Assembly (NCBI RefSeq): GCF_026072635.1
Contig: NZ_AP023081.1
Span: 5,080,501-5,144,500 of the forward strand
DNA length: 64,000 bases
Source of the DNA: Pseudomonas solani
GTDB lineage: Bacteria; Pseudomonadota; Gammaproteobacteria; Pseudomonadales; Pseudomonadaceae
Direction: 5' to 3'
Under the pieces are notes generated by a model. It made no database searches. It saw nothing but the letters and a program-made list of their open reading frames with translations, and was not told the DNA's origin. Positions within the stretch are counted from its first letter, which is position 1. Every line of letters starts with the position of its first letter. Position numbers and translations under genes: made by a program. Positions 16,522 through 25,065 of the stretch are shown piece by piece.

Positions 16522-17528
16522 TGGCCGCGTAACAGCTCGGTGGCCTGATCCAGCAGGCCCAACGGGTCCTGGGTCTTGTGCACGTCCACCGAGAGCAGCT
16601 GACGGAAGCGCCGCGCCCCGGGGAAGCCCTGGCCCAGGCCCAGCACATGGCGGGTGATGTGATGCATCTGCCCGCCTTCCGCGATGTGCCGTTCTATATA
16701 GGGGCGCAGTGCCGCCAGGGCCTCGGCCCGGGTCGGTTGCGGCGCCTGGCCACCGAATAGCCGCGCATCCACGCCTGCCAGCAGGTAGGGGTTGTGATAG
16801 GCCTCGCGGCCGAGCATCACGCCGTCGAATACCTCGAGGTGGGCCGCGCACTCATCCAGCGTCTTGATGCCGCCGTTGAGGATCAGCTCCAGGTCCGGGA
16901 AATCCTGCTTCAGTTGCGCGGCGACGTCGTAGCGCAGTGGCGGGATTTCACGGTTCTCCTTCGGCGACAGGCCTTCGAGGATCGCGATGCGCGCATGCAC
17001 GGTGAAGCTGCGGCAGCCGGCGTCGCGGACCTGGCCGACGAAATCACACAGCTCGGCATAGCTGTCGCGGCCGTTGATGCCGATGCGGTGCTTGACCGTC
17101 ACGGGGATCGCCACCGCGTCCAGCATCGCCTTCACGCAATCGGCCACCAGCGCCGGATGCCCCATCAGGCAGGCGCCGATCATGTTGTTCTGCACCCGGT
17201 CACTGGGGCAGCCGACGTTGAGGTTCACCTCGTCGTAACCCGCTTCCTCCGCAAAGCGCGCGCAGGCCGCCAGATCGGCCGGCACGCTGCCGCCCAGCTG
17301 CAGCGCCAGAGGGTGCTCGGCCTCGTCATGACGCAGGAAGCGCGCACGATCCCCCTGGAGCAGCGCCCCGGTGGTCACCATCTCCGTGTACAGCAGCGCA
17401 TGGCGCGAAAGCAGGCGTAGGAAGAACCGACAATTTCTATCTGTCCAATCCATCATCGGCGCCACGGAAAAGCGGCGGGACAGCGCAGGGCGCGTGGTTG
17501 CTGGGCTAGAGGCTATTTCTTTAAGCAT
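16518..17528 (-). CDS. dusA: tRNA-dihydrouridine(20/20a) synthase DusA
   Basis: FMN enzyme that reduces uridine in the tRNA D-loop. 336 residues. VAPMMDWTDRNCRFFLR opens the barrel, NLNVGCPSDRVQNNMIGA contains catalytic Cys107, VKHRIGIN follows, and ILNGGIKTL with FDGVMLGREAYHNP forms the phosphate-binding end. The start at 17528 gives MLKEIASSP; the first codons lie in the zone where integrated elements replace the native dusA 5' end, so the true ancestral N-terminus may differ. An integrase fragment lies just beyond. Confidence 0.94.
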   Translation of the reverse strand: MLKEIASSPATTRPALSRRFSVAPMMDWTDRNCRFFLRLLSRHALLYTEMVTTGALLQGDRARFLRHDEAEHPLALQLGGSVPADLAACARFAEEAGYDEVNLNVGCPSDRVQNNMIGACLMGHPALVADCVKAMLDAVAIPVTVKHRIGINGRDSYAELCDFVGQVRDAGCRSFTVHARIAILEGLSPKENREIPPLRYDVAAQLKQDFPDLELILNGGIKTLDECAAHLEVFDGVMLGREAYHNPYLLAGVDARLFGGQAPQPTRAEALAALRPYIERHIAEGGQMHHITRHVLGLGQGFPGARRFRQLLSVDVHKTQDPLGLLDQATELLRGH

Positions 17529-17574
17529 TTTCGTACAGCTGATAGAGGGCGGTTTGGGGCCGTTTCCGGATGAC

Positions 17575-17757
17575 ATGGCGACGCTCAGGAAACGAAAGCG
17601 CAAGGACGGAACTGCGGCCTATCTGGCCCAGATCCGGATCATGCGGGAAGGGGTGCAAGTCTATCAGGAAGCCTCGCTTTCCGCTGGCTGCACAGCGCCA
17701 GGGCTCGGGCGCTCAGGTGATCCTGCCACTCCAGGCAACGCTCTCTGCCCGCTGTGA
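17575..17757 (+). pseudogene. Tyrosine integrase gene remnant (N-terminus only)
   Basis: From the ATG at 17575 about 36 codons read MATLRKRKRKDGTAAYLAQI and on to QVYQEASL, the characteristic start of integrases of dusA-type genomic islands and prophages (basic start, KDGT, YLAQIRI, vYqE). After that the similarity ends abruptly and the frame runs on as unrelated sequence to a stop at 17757. No catalytic domain (R..HxxR..Y) is found in any frame nearby. It sits 47 bases from the dusA start, facing away, as expected for an element integrated there and then deleted. Confidence 0.7.
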
Positions 17758-17850
17758 TCATCCCTTTGCCATTGGTGGTTCCAGGTGTCGCACAAGTGCT
17801 ATCCGGTTGATTGGCAAGGCTCCCCGTTAGAAGACGTAAATCGGGCTGAC

Positions 17851-18549
17851 CTAATACTTGTACCCCATATAAACCGCCGCATTCTTTTTGAGTTCGCGGA
17901 CTTCGGATTCCCGAATGCGCATTCCATAGGAGTAATGCACAGAGTCGGAACTGCTGGAGCTGTCGTCATCCTCCACTGCGTGTGCGCTGGGTATCCCGCG
18001 GGAGATATTCGTCTGAACGGCGTGGTGCACCTTGTTTCCGCTTTTTGATGGGCCCGAGACGCTGTACATCGCCCTGTAGTCAGTCCCCCTGGAGGCATCG
18101 GTAACAATCTCGGACCACTTCGCCTCGTTTAGCCAACCCCAATAGCTGTTGTTATTGACCTGTTTCGTAAGGGAGAAGGTGATGTCGGTGCGCTCTGCCT
18201 GGCCCTTTGTCAGGAAGGTGCCGGCGTCTTCAATCGTGAACCCGGCGTAACGGCAAAGGTACGCGATGAGTGCGAAGGAGGTCCTGCTGTTACCGTTAGC
18301 GCAATGTACCGTCGCGGAGCCCCTGGTTTGCAGTTCCGAATGGATGATGTCCGCAGCCGCTATGAAACAGGGAATGCACTTATCTGCGGTGTCATCCATG
18401 CCATGGCTCATATGGCGCAGATCCACTCTGTTCGCGGTCTTCGACAGGTCGTGATGGGTTCCGAAGTAGATGGTTTCCCCTCCCGGGCCTTGGATGACTC
18501 CTCCTCTGTAACCTGCCGAGATTGTCCAGCCACTCTTTTCGTATGGCAT
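17851..18549 (-). CDS. Putative cysteine-based (dual-specificity-like) protein phosphatase
   Basis: 232 residues. The core VHCANGNSRTSFALIAYLC fits the P-loop CX5R of protein tyrosine/dual-specificity phosphatases, with nucleophile Cys83 and Arg89, followed by a helix and the GFTIEDAGTFL segment seen after it in DSPs. A possible general-acid Asp is in HGMDD (52-53). The C-terminal third is low complexity (EDDDSSSSSDS). Strong RBS (GGAGG). GC content is visibly lower than in the neighbours and the gene abuts the integrase scar, suggesting acquisition. No signal peptide. Host or bacterial target unknown. Confidence 0.6.
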   Translation of the reverse strand: MPYEKSGWTISAGYRGGVIQGPGGETIYFGTHHDLSKTANRVDLRHMSHGMDDTADKCIPCFIAAADIIHSELQTRGSATVHCANGNSRTSFALIAYLCRYAGFTIEDAGTFLTKGQAERTDITFSLTKQVNNNSYWGWLNEAKWSEIVTDASRGTDYRAMYSVSGPSKSGNKVHHAVQTNISRGIPSAHAVEDDDSSSSSDSVHYSYGMRIRESEVRELKKNAAVYMGYKY

Positions 18550-18671
18550 GACCTGCCTCCATTCTCGCCACTGTTCCCTGTATGCGCGCGCCGGCTGCTG
18601 CCCCGTCAGTGCGCTGATTCAATCTAGTAGCCGGAGCGGTATGCCGCTAGCGATCCGGAGAAGGGCAGCGC

Positions 18672-20078
18672 TCATGCCTGGCGATGTGACGCATCGATCG
18701 GTAGTTCGATCTTGAAGCGGGTTCCTTCGCCTTCATGGCTTTGCACCGACAGGGTGCCGCCATGCTTCTGCACGATCCCATAGGAGAGCGAAAGCCCCAG
18801 GCCCGTGCCCTTGCCGACTGGTTTGGTGGTGAAGAACGGATCGAAGATGTGGGGCAGCACATCATCAGGAATGCCACTGCCGTCATCCGCTATCTCGATC
18901 CCCACCCGCCCGTCGCCCGCCCAGGTGGTGATCACGATTCTTCCTCGTGCCTCCCCCATGGCTTGCGCTGCGTTGACCACGAGATTCATGACGACCTGGT
19001 TGATCTGCGAGGGCAGGCATTTCACCTCCGGCAGGTCGCCGAAGTTCCGCACTATGTCGGCGCGGTACTTCACCTCGCTCGCCACGATGTTCAGCGTCGA
19101 CTCTATGCCCTGATGGATATCGGCCCATTGCCACTCCGTGTCGGTATCAACGCGGGAGAAGTCCTTCAGGTCCTGGATTATCTTGCGGACCCGGCCGATG
19201 CCCTCCCTCGTTTCATTCAGCAGCGAGGGGATGTCGTCCTTGAGGTAATCCAGGTCGACCCGCTTGCGAAGGGCGATCACCCGTGCCTTCAAGTCCTCGT
19301 CTGCGATGGATGGTTCCGCCGATTCATAGGCCTGCAGGACTTCAAGCAGTTCGCGGAAGTAGGTTTCCAGCGTGCTGTGATTGGACGAGATGAAGCCGAT
19401 CGGGTTGTTGATCTCATGCGCTACGCCAGCGGCGAGCTGCCCGATCGATGCCAGCTTCTCGTTCTGTATCAACTGGCTTTCCAACTGCTTGCGCTCGGCC
19501 ATCTCCTGCTGCAGGACGCTGTTGGTACGTGTCAGGTCCTCGGTCCGGACCCGCACCTGGTGTTCGAGGCTTTCCATCTGCTGCTGCAGGCGCTGGGTCA
19601 TGTCCCACTTGGCGGTGAGCGAACAGGCGAGCTGGCTGACTTCGATATTGTCGAAGGGCTTCTTCAGGATCAGCAGCCTGTCCGCCACCCTGAGCCTGGC
19701 GAGCAGCTCCTCCCATGAATAGTCGGCATATGCGGTGCAGACGACGACTTGCAGTCGCGGGTCCGTCTGCCAGAGGTGCTCGATGGTTTCCACTCCATCC
19801 CACCCCTGCGGCATGCGCATGTCGACGAAGGCCATCGCATAGGGCCTGTCCTCGACCAGTGCCTTCTCCAGCAGCTTAAGGCCGTCCTGGCCGCGATAGG
19901 CCGAATCGATCTCGAACTCTCTCACCTCCGTGGTCGGGCCCGTGCCGAACAACTGCGCTTCGAATGCATCCAGCGCCTGGGTATCACTGGGCTCCGGCGC
20001 GAGGATCTTGCGAAAGTCGTCGTGGATGGACGGCGTGTCGTCGATCAGCAGAATGCGGCGGTTACCCGGGTTGTCCAT
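18672..20078 (-). CDS. Receiver-histidine kinase hybrid (receiver first)
   Basis: Cytoplasmic 468-residue protein. The N-terminal receiver has LLIDDTP, phospho-acceptor Asp86 (AFVDMRMPQGWDG) and Lys in LILKKPFDN; a coiled coil (about 160-205) leads to a HisKA domain with His221 (GVAHEINNPIGF) and an HATPase with MNLVVNAAQAM, DDGSGIP and GTGLGLSLSYGIV. It overlaps the upstream sensor kinase gene by 17 bases. Last gene of a four-gene operon. A kinase whose input is a receiver is probably controlled by phosphorylation from the neighbouring kinase. Confidence 0.88.
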   Translation of the reverse strand: MDNPGNRRILLIDDTPSIHDDFRKILAPEPSDTQALDAFEAQLFGTGPTTEVREFEIDSAYRGQDGLKLLEKALVEDRPYAMAFVDMRMPQGWDGVETIEHLWQTDPRLQVVVCTAYADYSWEELLARLRVADRLLILKKPFDNIEVSQLACSLTAKWDMTQRLQQQMESLEHQVRVRTEDLTRTNSVLQQEMAERKQLESQLIQNEKLASIGQLAAGVAHEINNPIGFISSNHSTLETYFRELLEVLQAYESAEPSIADEDLKARVIALRKRVDLDYLKDDIPSLLNETREGIGRVRKIIQDLKDFSRVDTDTEWQWADIHQGIESTLNIVASEVKYRADIVRNFGDLPEVKCLPSQINQVVMNLVVNAAQAMGEARGRIVITTWAGDGRVGIEIADDGSGIPDDVLPHIFDPFFTTKPVGKGTGLGLSLSYGIVQKHGGTLSVQSHEGEGTRFKIELPIDASHRQA

Positions 20079-21879
20079 GCGCCAGCCCTCTCTTCTTCAT
20101 TGGGATTTCCAGGGTGAAGCAGGCACCCGTCCCCAGGCCGTCGCTTTCGACCCGCAACGAGCCGTCCATCTCGATGGCAGCGAGAGCGCAACTGTGAAGC
20201 CCGAAACCGTGGCCGTCTTTCCGGGTGGTGAAGCCGTGGGCGAAGATGCGCGTCAGGTTGGCCTGCTCGATCCCCTCGCCGTTGTCCCGGACGCGGATGG
20301 TCAGGCTGGAGGCCCCCAGTTGCGCGGACAGGGTCAGGCGTCGTGGCCGATCCTCCTGCGCACTCATGGCCTGCTTGGCGTTACTGATCAGGTTCACCAG
20401 GATGAGCAGGGTGCGGTGCTTGTCCAGGACGACTTCCGGCAGGTCGTCATACTCCTTCACGATCTCGACCTGGTGGCGAACCAGCGAGTCGGACTGCATG
20501 CGCAACGCATCTTCCATGAGCTCATTGATGCTGATGGGTTCGACGATGCTGGAGGGGCCAGCGTAGGACTGCTGGGTCGAGACGATCTCCTTGATGTGGT
20601 TGACGCTCCGAGTCATCTGCTCGAGCTCATTGACGATGCTCTCCCGCTCCGACGAGAGCGCCTCCGATACCTGGGCGATGTAGCCGGGCAGCAGCTTTCC
20701 CTTCTCGTCGTGACTGATGAAGGCGCCGAGGTCCTCCTGGTGCGCCGTCATCATCTCCACCGCCCTGGCCAGGCCGAGCGCTTTGGAATTGCGCACCCGG
20801 CGCGCCACCAGGTCGGCGGAAATATTCACGCTGTTCAGCACATTGCCGACGTTGTGCAGCACGTTGGTCGCGATCTCGGCCATGCCCGCATGCCGGGCAG
20901 CGGCAACCAGCTCGCTCTGGGCTCGTTGCAGTTCGTGGGTCCGTACCTGTACCCGCCGTTCGAGTTCGTCATTGGCGGCTTGCAACGCCTTGTTCATGCG
21001 GTTGATCTCCGCATAGCTGCGCAGGAGCCAGTAGCCCAGGAACAACAGCAGCGCCGCCAGGATGGCTGCGAATACCAGCAGGTAGCGGTGGGAGATCTGA
21101 TCCTGGGCGGCGGCCGCCAACTGCTCCCCGCTCAATACTTCGATCAGCGCGTCCAGGCGCGTGGCCACAGGCACGGCGGCGATCTGGTTGAGCAGGGCGT
21201 TGACCTGCTTCTGTTCGCTGAGAACGGTCCGGACATGAGCCGAGAACAGGTCGATGGCGCTGCCGATGTCAGGGCTCAGCCCGGCCTTCTGTTCCTCGAT
21301 CTTCTGCAGGCCGAGCTGTATGTCCTCGGCCTTTTCGTCCGTGGTGACCTGCGAATACTCCATCGTGCTCAGGAGTGCGTCGAACACGTAGCCGGATGTC
21401 GTGTCGAGCACCATGCTGCTGCGTTGGTCACTGATCAGGTTCTGCACGTCATCTTCGGCGGTGGGTAGAAAATTCAGTGAGTTCCGCAGGATGGCGTTAT
21501 GCGACTTGAACGCCTCGATCAGGCCGGATTTCTCCTCAAGCGCCGTCCTGTAGAGCTCCTTGCTCCGTTCCCAACGCTCCGGGTTGTGCAGGGGCGCATC
21601 CGCGAGGCGTTGTTCGAGGCGCTGCCAGTTGCTGTCCATTTCACTGAGCGGGTCGACCAGCAAGTCGTAGTCAAGGTTGATGCCCATGCGCGAGCGCAGC
21701 ACCTGGACTTCCCACTGGGCATCGCTCTGCTTGATCTGGCGGAGTATCGCCAGCGACCCGAAGTAGCGGGCGGGCTCGTAGGCATCCGCCCGGAGGAACA
21801 GGAACAGGAGCGTGCCGGCGAGTGCGAGAGCGGCGCCAACCAATACGACCCAGAGGTTACCCCTGCGGATATCGCTCAC
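20062..21879 (-). CDS. Membrane sensor histidine kinase with DAHL-type periplasmic domain
   Basis: 605 residues. TM1 is at about 9-29, then an all-helical periplasmic region (30-262) resembling the DAHL sensor domain, TM2 at about 266-287, a coiled coil, and an unusual kinase core in which the phospho-acceptor box reads NVLHNVGNVLNS (His342) instead of HELRTP. The HATPase has LVNLISNAKQAM, RDNGEGI and GHGFGLHSCALA. Its start overlaps the di-haem peroxidase stop (ATGA). The ligand is unknown; coupling to the peroxidase gene suggests a periplasmic redox-linked input. Confidence 0.87.
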   Translation of the reverse strand: MSDIRRGNLWVVLVGAALALAGTLLFLFLRADAYEPARYFGSLAILRQIKQSDAQWEVQVLRSRMGINLDYDLLVDPLSEMDSNWQRLEQRLADAPLHNPERWERSKELYRTALEEKSGLIEAFKSHNAILRNSLNFLPTAEDDVQNLISDQRSSMVLDTTSGYVFDALLSTMEYSQVTTDEKAEDIQLGLQKIEEQKAGLSPDIGSAIDLFSAHVRTVLSEQKQVNALLNQIAAVPVATRLDALIEVLSGEQLAAAAQDQISHRYLLVFAAILAALLLFLGYWLLRSYAEINRMNKALQAANDELERRVQVRTHELQRAQSELVAAARHAGMAEIATNVLHNVGNVLNSVNISADLVARRVRNSKALGLARAVEMMTAHQEDLGAFISHDEKGKLLPGYIAQVSEALSSERESIVNELEQMTRSVNHIKEIVSTQQSYAGPSSIVEPISINELMEDALRMQSDSLVRHQVEIVKEYDDLPEVVLDKHRTLLILVNLISNAKQAMSAQEDRPRRLTLSAQLGASSLTIRVRDNGEGIEQANLTRIFAHGFTTRKDGHGFGLHSCALAAIEMDGSLRVESDGLGTGACFTLEIPMKKRGLAHGQPG

Positions 21880-22841
21880 TGCGCACCTTTCGTTTCACCC
21901 GTCAGCGTTTTCAGGAAGAGGATGATCAGCCGCTTGTCCTCCGGGTCCGCCTTGCGGCCCAGCTGGTACTTGAACATCACGTCCACGGCGTCCTCCAGGG
22001 TCTGCGCCGAGGCATCGTGGAAGTAGGGCGCGGTGAGCTCGACGTTGCGCAGGCCTGGCACCTTGAACACATGGCGGTCCTCGTCCCGGCCGGTGACCGA
22101 GAAGCGCCCGAGGTCGGCTTCGGAGCTGCTCCCTTTGTCCTTGAAGTAGTCCCCCATGACCCCGAATTTCTGGAACATGTTGCCGCCCACGTTCATGCCT
22201 TGGTGGCAGGAGATGCATCCGCTCTGCTTGAAGCGCGCATACCCCGTCTTCTCCTCATCGCTGATGGCCGTGGAGTCGCCTTCCAGGAACAGGTCGAATC
22301 GGGCCTTGGGCGTGAGCAGCGTCCGCTCGTAGGTCGCGATGGCGTTCTGGACGTTCGCCTGGGTCACCCCATCTGCGTAGCTCGACTCGAAGGCGTCCCT
22401 GTAGGTCTCGTCCGCCGCCAGGCGCGCGAGCAACGCAGGCCATTCGGACCCCATTTCCCTGGGGTTGCGGATGACATCGTCGACCTGCGCCTCCAGGGTC
22501 GCGGCGCGGCCATTCCAGAACTGGCGGAAGTTGAGGCTGGCATTGAGCACGGTGGGCGTGTTCACCAGCGTCAGGTCACCGTTGAGGCCGACGGACAGGC
22601 GCTTGTCATCGGCCCCGCCCCGGTCCAACTGGTGGCAGCTGGAGCAGGCCACGGCTCCGTTGGCGGAGAGGCGCTTGTCGTTGAAAAGCCGGCGGCCCAG
22701 CTCGGCCCGTCCCGCGTCTTCGGTATGCCAGCGAGGCAAGGGTTTGATCGGTTCATTGAGCGGCGCGGCGATGCACGGGGAGGCCAGCGGCAACACCACC
22801 AGCGCAAGGTGCAGGATGCGCTGCTTGATGTGGGCGTTCAT
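21876..22841 (-). CDS. Di-haem cytochrome c peroxidase / MauG-family protein
   Basis: Periplasmic 321-residue protein with a signal peptide (hydrophobic 10-25). Two c-type haem sites are seen, CSSCHQLDRGG and CISCHQGMNVGG, with the family segments GAVACSSCHQLD, NTPTVLNASLNFRQFWNGRA, NPREMG and FKVPGLRNVELTAPYFHDA. Its stop and start both overlap neighbouring genes by four bases, so it is embedded in a signalling operon. It could be a hydrogen peroxide reductase, or a redox sensor that feeds the adjacent DAHL kinase; the second is inference. Confidence 0.9.
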   Translation of the reverse strand: MNAHIKQRILHLALVVLPLASPCIAAPLNEPIKPLPRWHTEDAGRAELGRRLFNDKRLSANGAVACSSCHQLDRGGADDKRLSVGLNGDLTLVNTPTVLNASLNFRQFWNGRAATLEAQVDDVIRNPREMGSEWPALLARLAADETYRDAFESSYADGVTQANVQNAIATYERTLLTPKARFDLFLEGDSTAISDEEKTGYARFKQSGCISCHQGMNVGGNMFQKFGVMGDYFKDKGSSSEADLGRFSVTGRDEDRHVFKVPGLRNVELTAPYFHDASAQTLEDAVDVMFKYQLGRKADPEDKRLIILFLKTLTGETKGAQ

Positions 22842-24700
22842 CGTTCCGCTCCGGCGTGGCCGTTGCGGCGCCTGGCGAATTCAGCGAATTCGGCGGCCGG
22901 CAAGGCCCGTGAAAAATGGTAGCCCTGAGCTTCATCGCAGTGTCGGCTCATCAGGAACTCCAGCTGCTCGGCGGTCTCGACCCCCTCGGCCGTGACGGTG
23001 AGCCCGAGGCTGTCGGACATGGCGATAATGGCGGCGACGAGGGCTGCGTCCTTCTCATGCACGCCTATGTCGCGGACGAACGACTGGTCGATCTTCAACG
23101 TATCGATCGGGAACAGCTTCAGGTAGCCGAGATTGGAATAGCCGGTGCCGAAATCGTCGATCGCCAGCCTTACCCCGAGCGACTTGGCGCCCTGCAGCAC
23201 GAGGGCGCTGCCTTCATGATCCTGCACCAGCAGGCGCTCGGTTATTTCCAGTTCAATGCAGCCGGGATCGACGCCCGAGCTCTTCAGCGCTTGCTTCAGT
23301 GCCGGGAGGAAGTCGCCCTGGCGGAAGTCCACAGGGGAAAGATTGATCGCGGTACAGAGCGGCCCGGACCCATGAAGATTCCACAGGTGTGTTTGCCGGC
23401 ACGCCTCCTTCAGCACCCATCGGCTCAAGGGCACGATAAGACCGGACTCTTCCGCTACCGGGATGAAGCGGGTTGGCGGAATGGCTTCGCCGTTGGGCTG
23501 GAACCACCGTATCAGGGCCTCGCAGCCGATGACGCGGCCGCTACGCAGGTCGATCTTGGGCTGGTAATGGAGCACGAACTCTTCGTTTTCCAGTGCGCGC
23601 CGGATCGCCACTTCCAGTGACTGCTGGTCCCGGGCGCGCTGCTTGAGCATCGGATCGTAGAGCCGTGCCGTGTTGCGTTCCTGGCCCTTGGCCTCGTGCA
23701 TGGCGGTCTCGGCCCGCTTGATCAACATGCGCGGGTCGTCGCCGTGGTCAGGGTAGCGGCTCACCCCGATGCTCGCCGTCACGGCCAGCACCTCACCTTC
23801 AACTAGGCGCGGTGTGGCGATGGCGGCCAGGAGCTGGGCGGAAAATGCGGTGTCGCCCCCTCTGTCGGAGAAGTCACCCACCACCACGAATTGGTCCGAG
23901 CCTGGCCGGTAGAGCACGTCCTCGTCCTTCAGCGCGCGCTGGATGGCGGTGCCGCTCGCCTGCAGCACGGCATCCCCGAATGGATAACCCCAGGCGTTGT
24001 TTATATGTTTGAGACGGTCGAGGCCGATGTACAGGAGAGAGAATCCGGACGTCGGCGATGTGCGGATGCACCGCACCAGCCGGTCCCGGAGAAGGTTCAG
24101 GTTGGGAAGCCCGGTCAGCGCGTCGTACTGAAGATGGTGCGCGAGTTTCAGCAACTCCGATGCTCGGTGTTCGATGGTGATCTCCAGCGCCTTGACCCTG
24201 ATCTTGTTCTCCTGCATGGCCTGCCACTTGGCCGTCAGGGTGTTGGCGATCTGGCGGATTTCGATGGCATCGAATGGCTTCTTCAGCACCAGCAGCCGGT
24301 CATTGAGGTTCAGGCGTTCGCTCAGTTCGTCCCACGCCAGGTCGGAGAACGCCGTGCACAACGCGATTTGCAGATCAGGATCGAGCCGCCAGAGCCTTTC
24401 GATGGTTTCGAGGCCGTTCCAACCCGGAGGCATGCGCATGTCGACGAATGCCATCGCGTAGGGGCGGTATTCGGCCAACGCCTGCTCCGCCAGGTCGTGG
24501 CCGTCCTGGCCCTGGTAGGCATGATCCAGTTCGTAGCGGGTGGAGGGCCTGGGTTCCGCTACTCCGAAGAGCAGGGACTCCATCGAGGAGAGGCACTGTG
24601 TCGCCTCGGGGCTGAGGATCTTGCGATAGTCCTCATGCATCGAAGGGGTGTCGTCGATGATCAGGACGCGCCGGTTTCCCGCAGGAATGTAGTGGCTCAT
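22838..24700 (-). CDS. Response regulator with degenerate GGDEF and intact EAL domain
   Basis: 620 residues: receiver (LIIDDTPSMHEDY, Asp87 in AFVDMRMPPGWNG), a coil, a GGDEF domain (about 205-345) whose signature reads GSDQF, so cyclase activity is unlikely, and an EAL domain (about 365-610) retaining CEALIRW, the Asn in AINLSPVDFR, ELEITERLL, AIDDFGTGYSNLGYLK and AEGVET. It should be a c-di-GMP phosphodiesterase under phosphorylation control. Start at 24700 places the receiver at the N-terminus; the in-frame extension to 24832 lacks sense. First gene of the minus-strand operon. Confidence 0.9.
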   Translation of the reverse strand: MSHYIPAGNRRVLIIDDTPSMHEDYRKILSPEATQCLSSMESLLFGVAEPRPSTRYELDHAYQGQDGHDLAEQALAEYRPYAMAFVDMRMPPGWNGLETIERLWRLDPDLQIALCTAFSDLAWDELSERLNLNDRLLVLKKPFDAIEIRQIANTLTAKWQAMQENKIRVKALEITIEHRASELLKLAHHLQYDALTGLPNLNLLRDRLVRCIRTSPTSGFSLLYIGLDRLKHINNAWGYPFGDAVLQASGTAIQRALKDEDVLYRPGSDQFVVVGDFSDRGGDTAFSAQLLAAIATPRLVEGEVLAVTASIGVSRYPDHGDDPRMLIKRAETAMHEAKGQERNTARLYDPMLKQRARDQQSLEVAIRRALENEEFVLHYQPKIDLRSGRVIGCEALIRWFQPNGEAIPPTRFIPVAEESGLIVPLSRWVLKEACRQTHLWNLHGSGPLCTAINLSPVDFRQGDFLPALKQALKSSGVDPGCIELEITERLLVQDHEGSALVLQGAKSLGVRLAIDDFGTGYSNLGYLKLFPIDTLKIDQSFVRDIGVHEKDAALVAAIIAMSDSLGLTVTAEGVETAEQLEFLMSRHCDEAQGYHFSRALPAAEFAEFARRRNGHAGAER

Positions 24701-25065
24701 GGCAGCGCACGTGGTCGATGTCGCCACGCCGTCCGACTGGCTGTAAACAATACGCGCATCGGTTGCCACATCCCTGCAATTGGCCCGTCCCTTACTTCTT
24801 AAAGTACGGGCTTGGCCATTGTTCAAGTTCAATCGCCGGGCGGTGATACGGTGCAGTTCGCAAGCACCAGGGTCGATGGCGAGAAAACCTGAATGGTTCC
24901 GCTACACGATCGTCAGTGCGTACAAGTCATGTCCAAGTGTGCCGTTCCTGTCGATCTCCATCCTGCAATTGCTCGTGTCTCGCCGCTTTACGGGCAGTGA
25001 AAGCGACTACGCTGAAAAACATCTTCGACCCGGCTCCGATGCGAGCCATGGCAAGAGCGGATGGC
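24701..25065. other. Divergent intergenic region of the signalling locus, 365 bp
   Basis: Must hold promoters for both the four-gene minus operon and the two-gene plus operon. An AT-richer patch with a CCCGTCCCTTACTTCTTAA-AGTACGGGC imperfect inverted repeat lies near 24785-24812. I cannot assign -35/-10 elements with confidence, and see no coding sequence. Confidence 0.45.

Noticed and set aside
17785..18048. Plus-strand frame after the integrase remnant, considered as more of the integrase
   Set aside because: No RHRY catalytic residues or integrase similarity; it is opposite the phosphatase-like gene.
18550..18671. Search for a second dusA attachment core that would close the island
   Set aside because: No repeat of the dusA 5' sequence was found by eye here or near 27-29 kb, so no att sites are called.
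24700..24832. N-terminal extension of the receiver-EAL protein
   Set aside because: Translation lacks similarity to receiver proteins and the family begins at the residues just before RVLIIDD.
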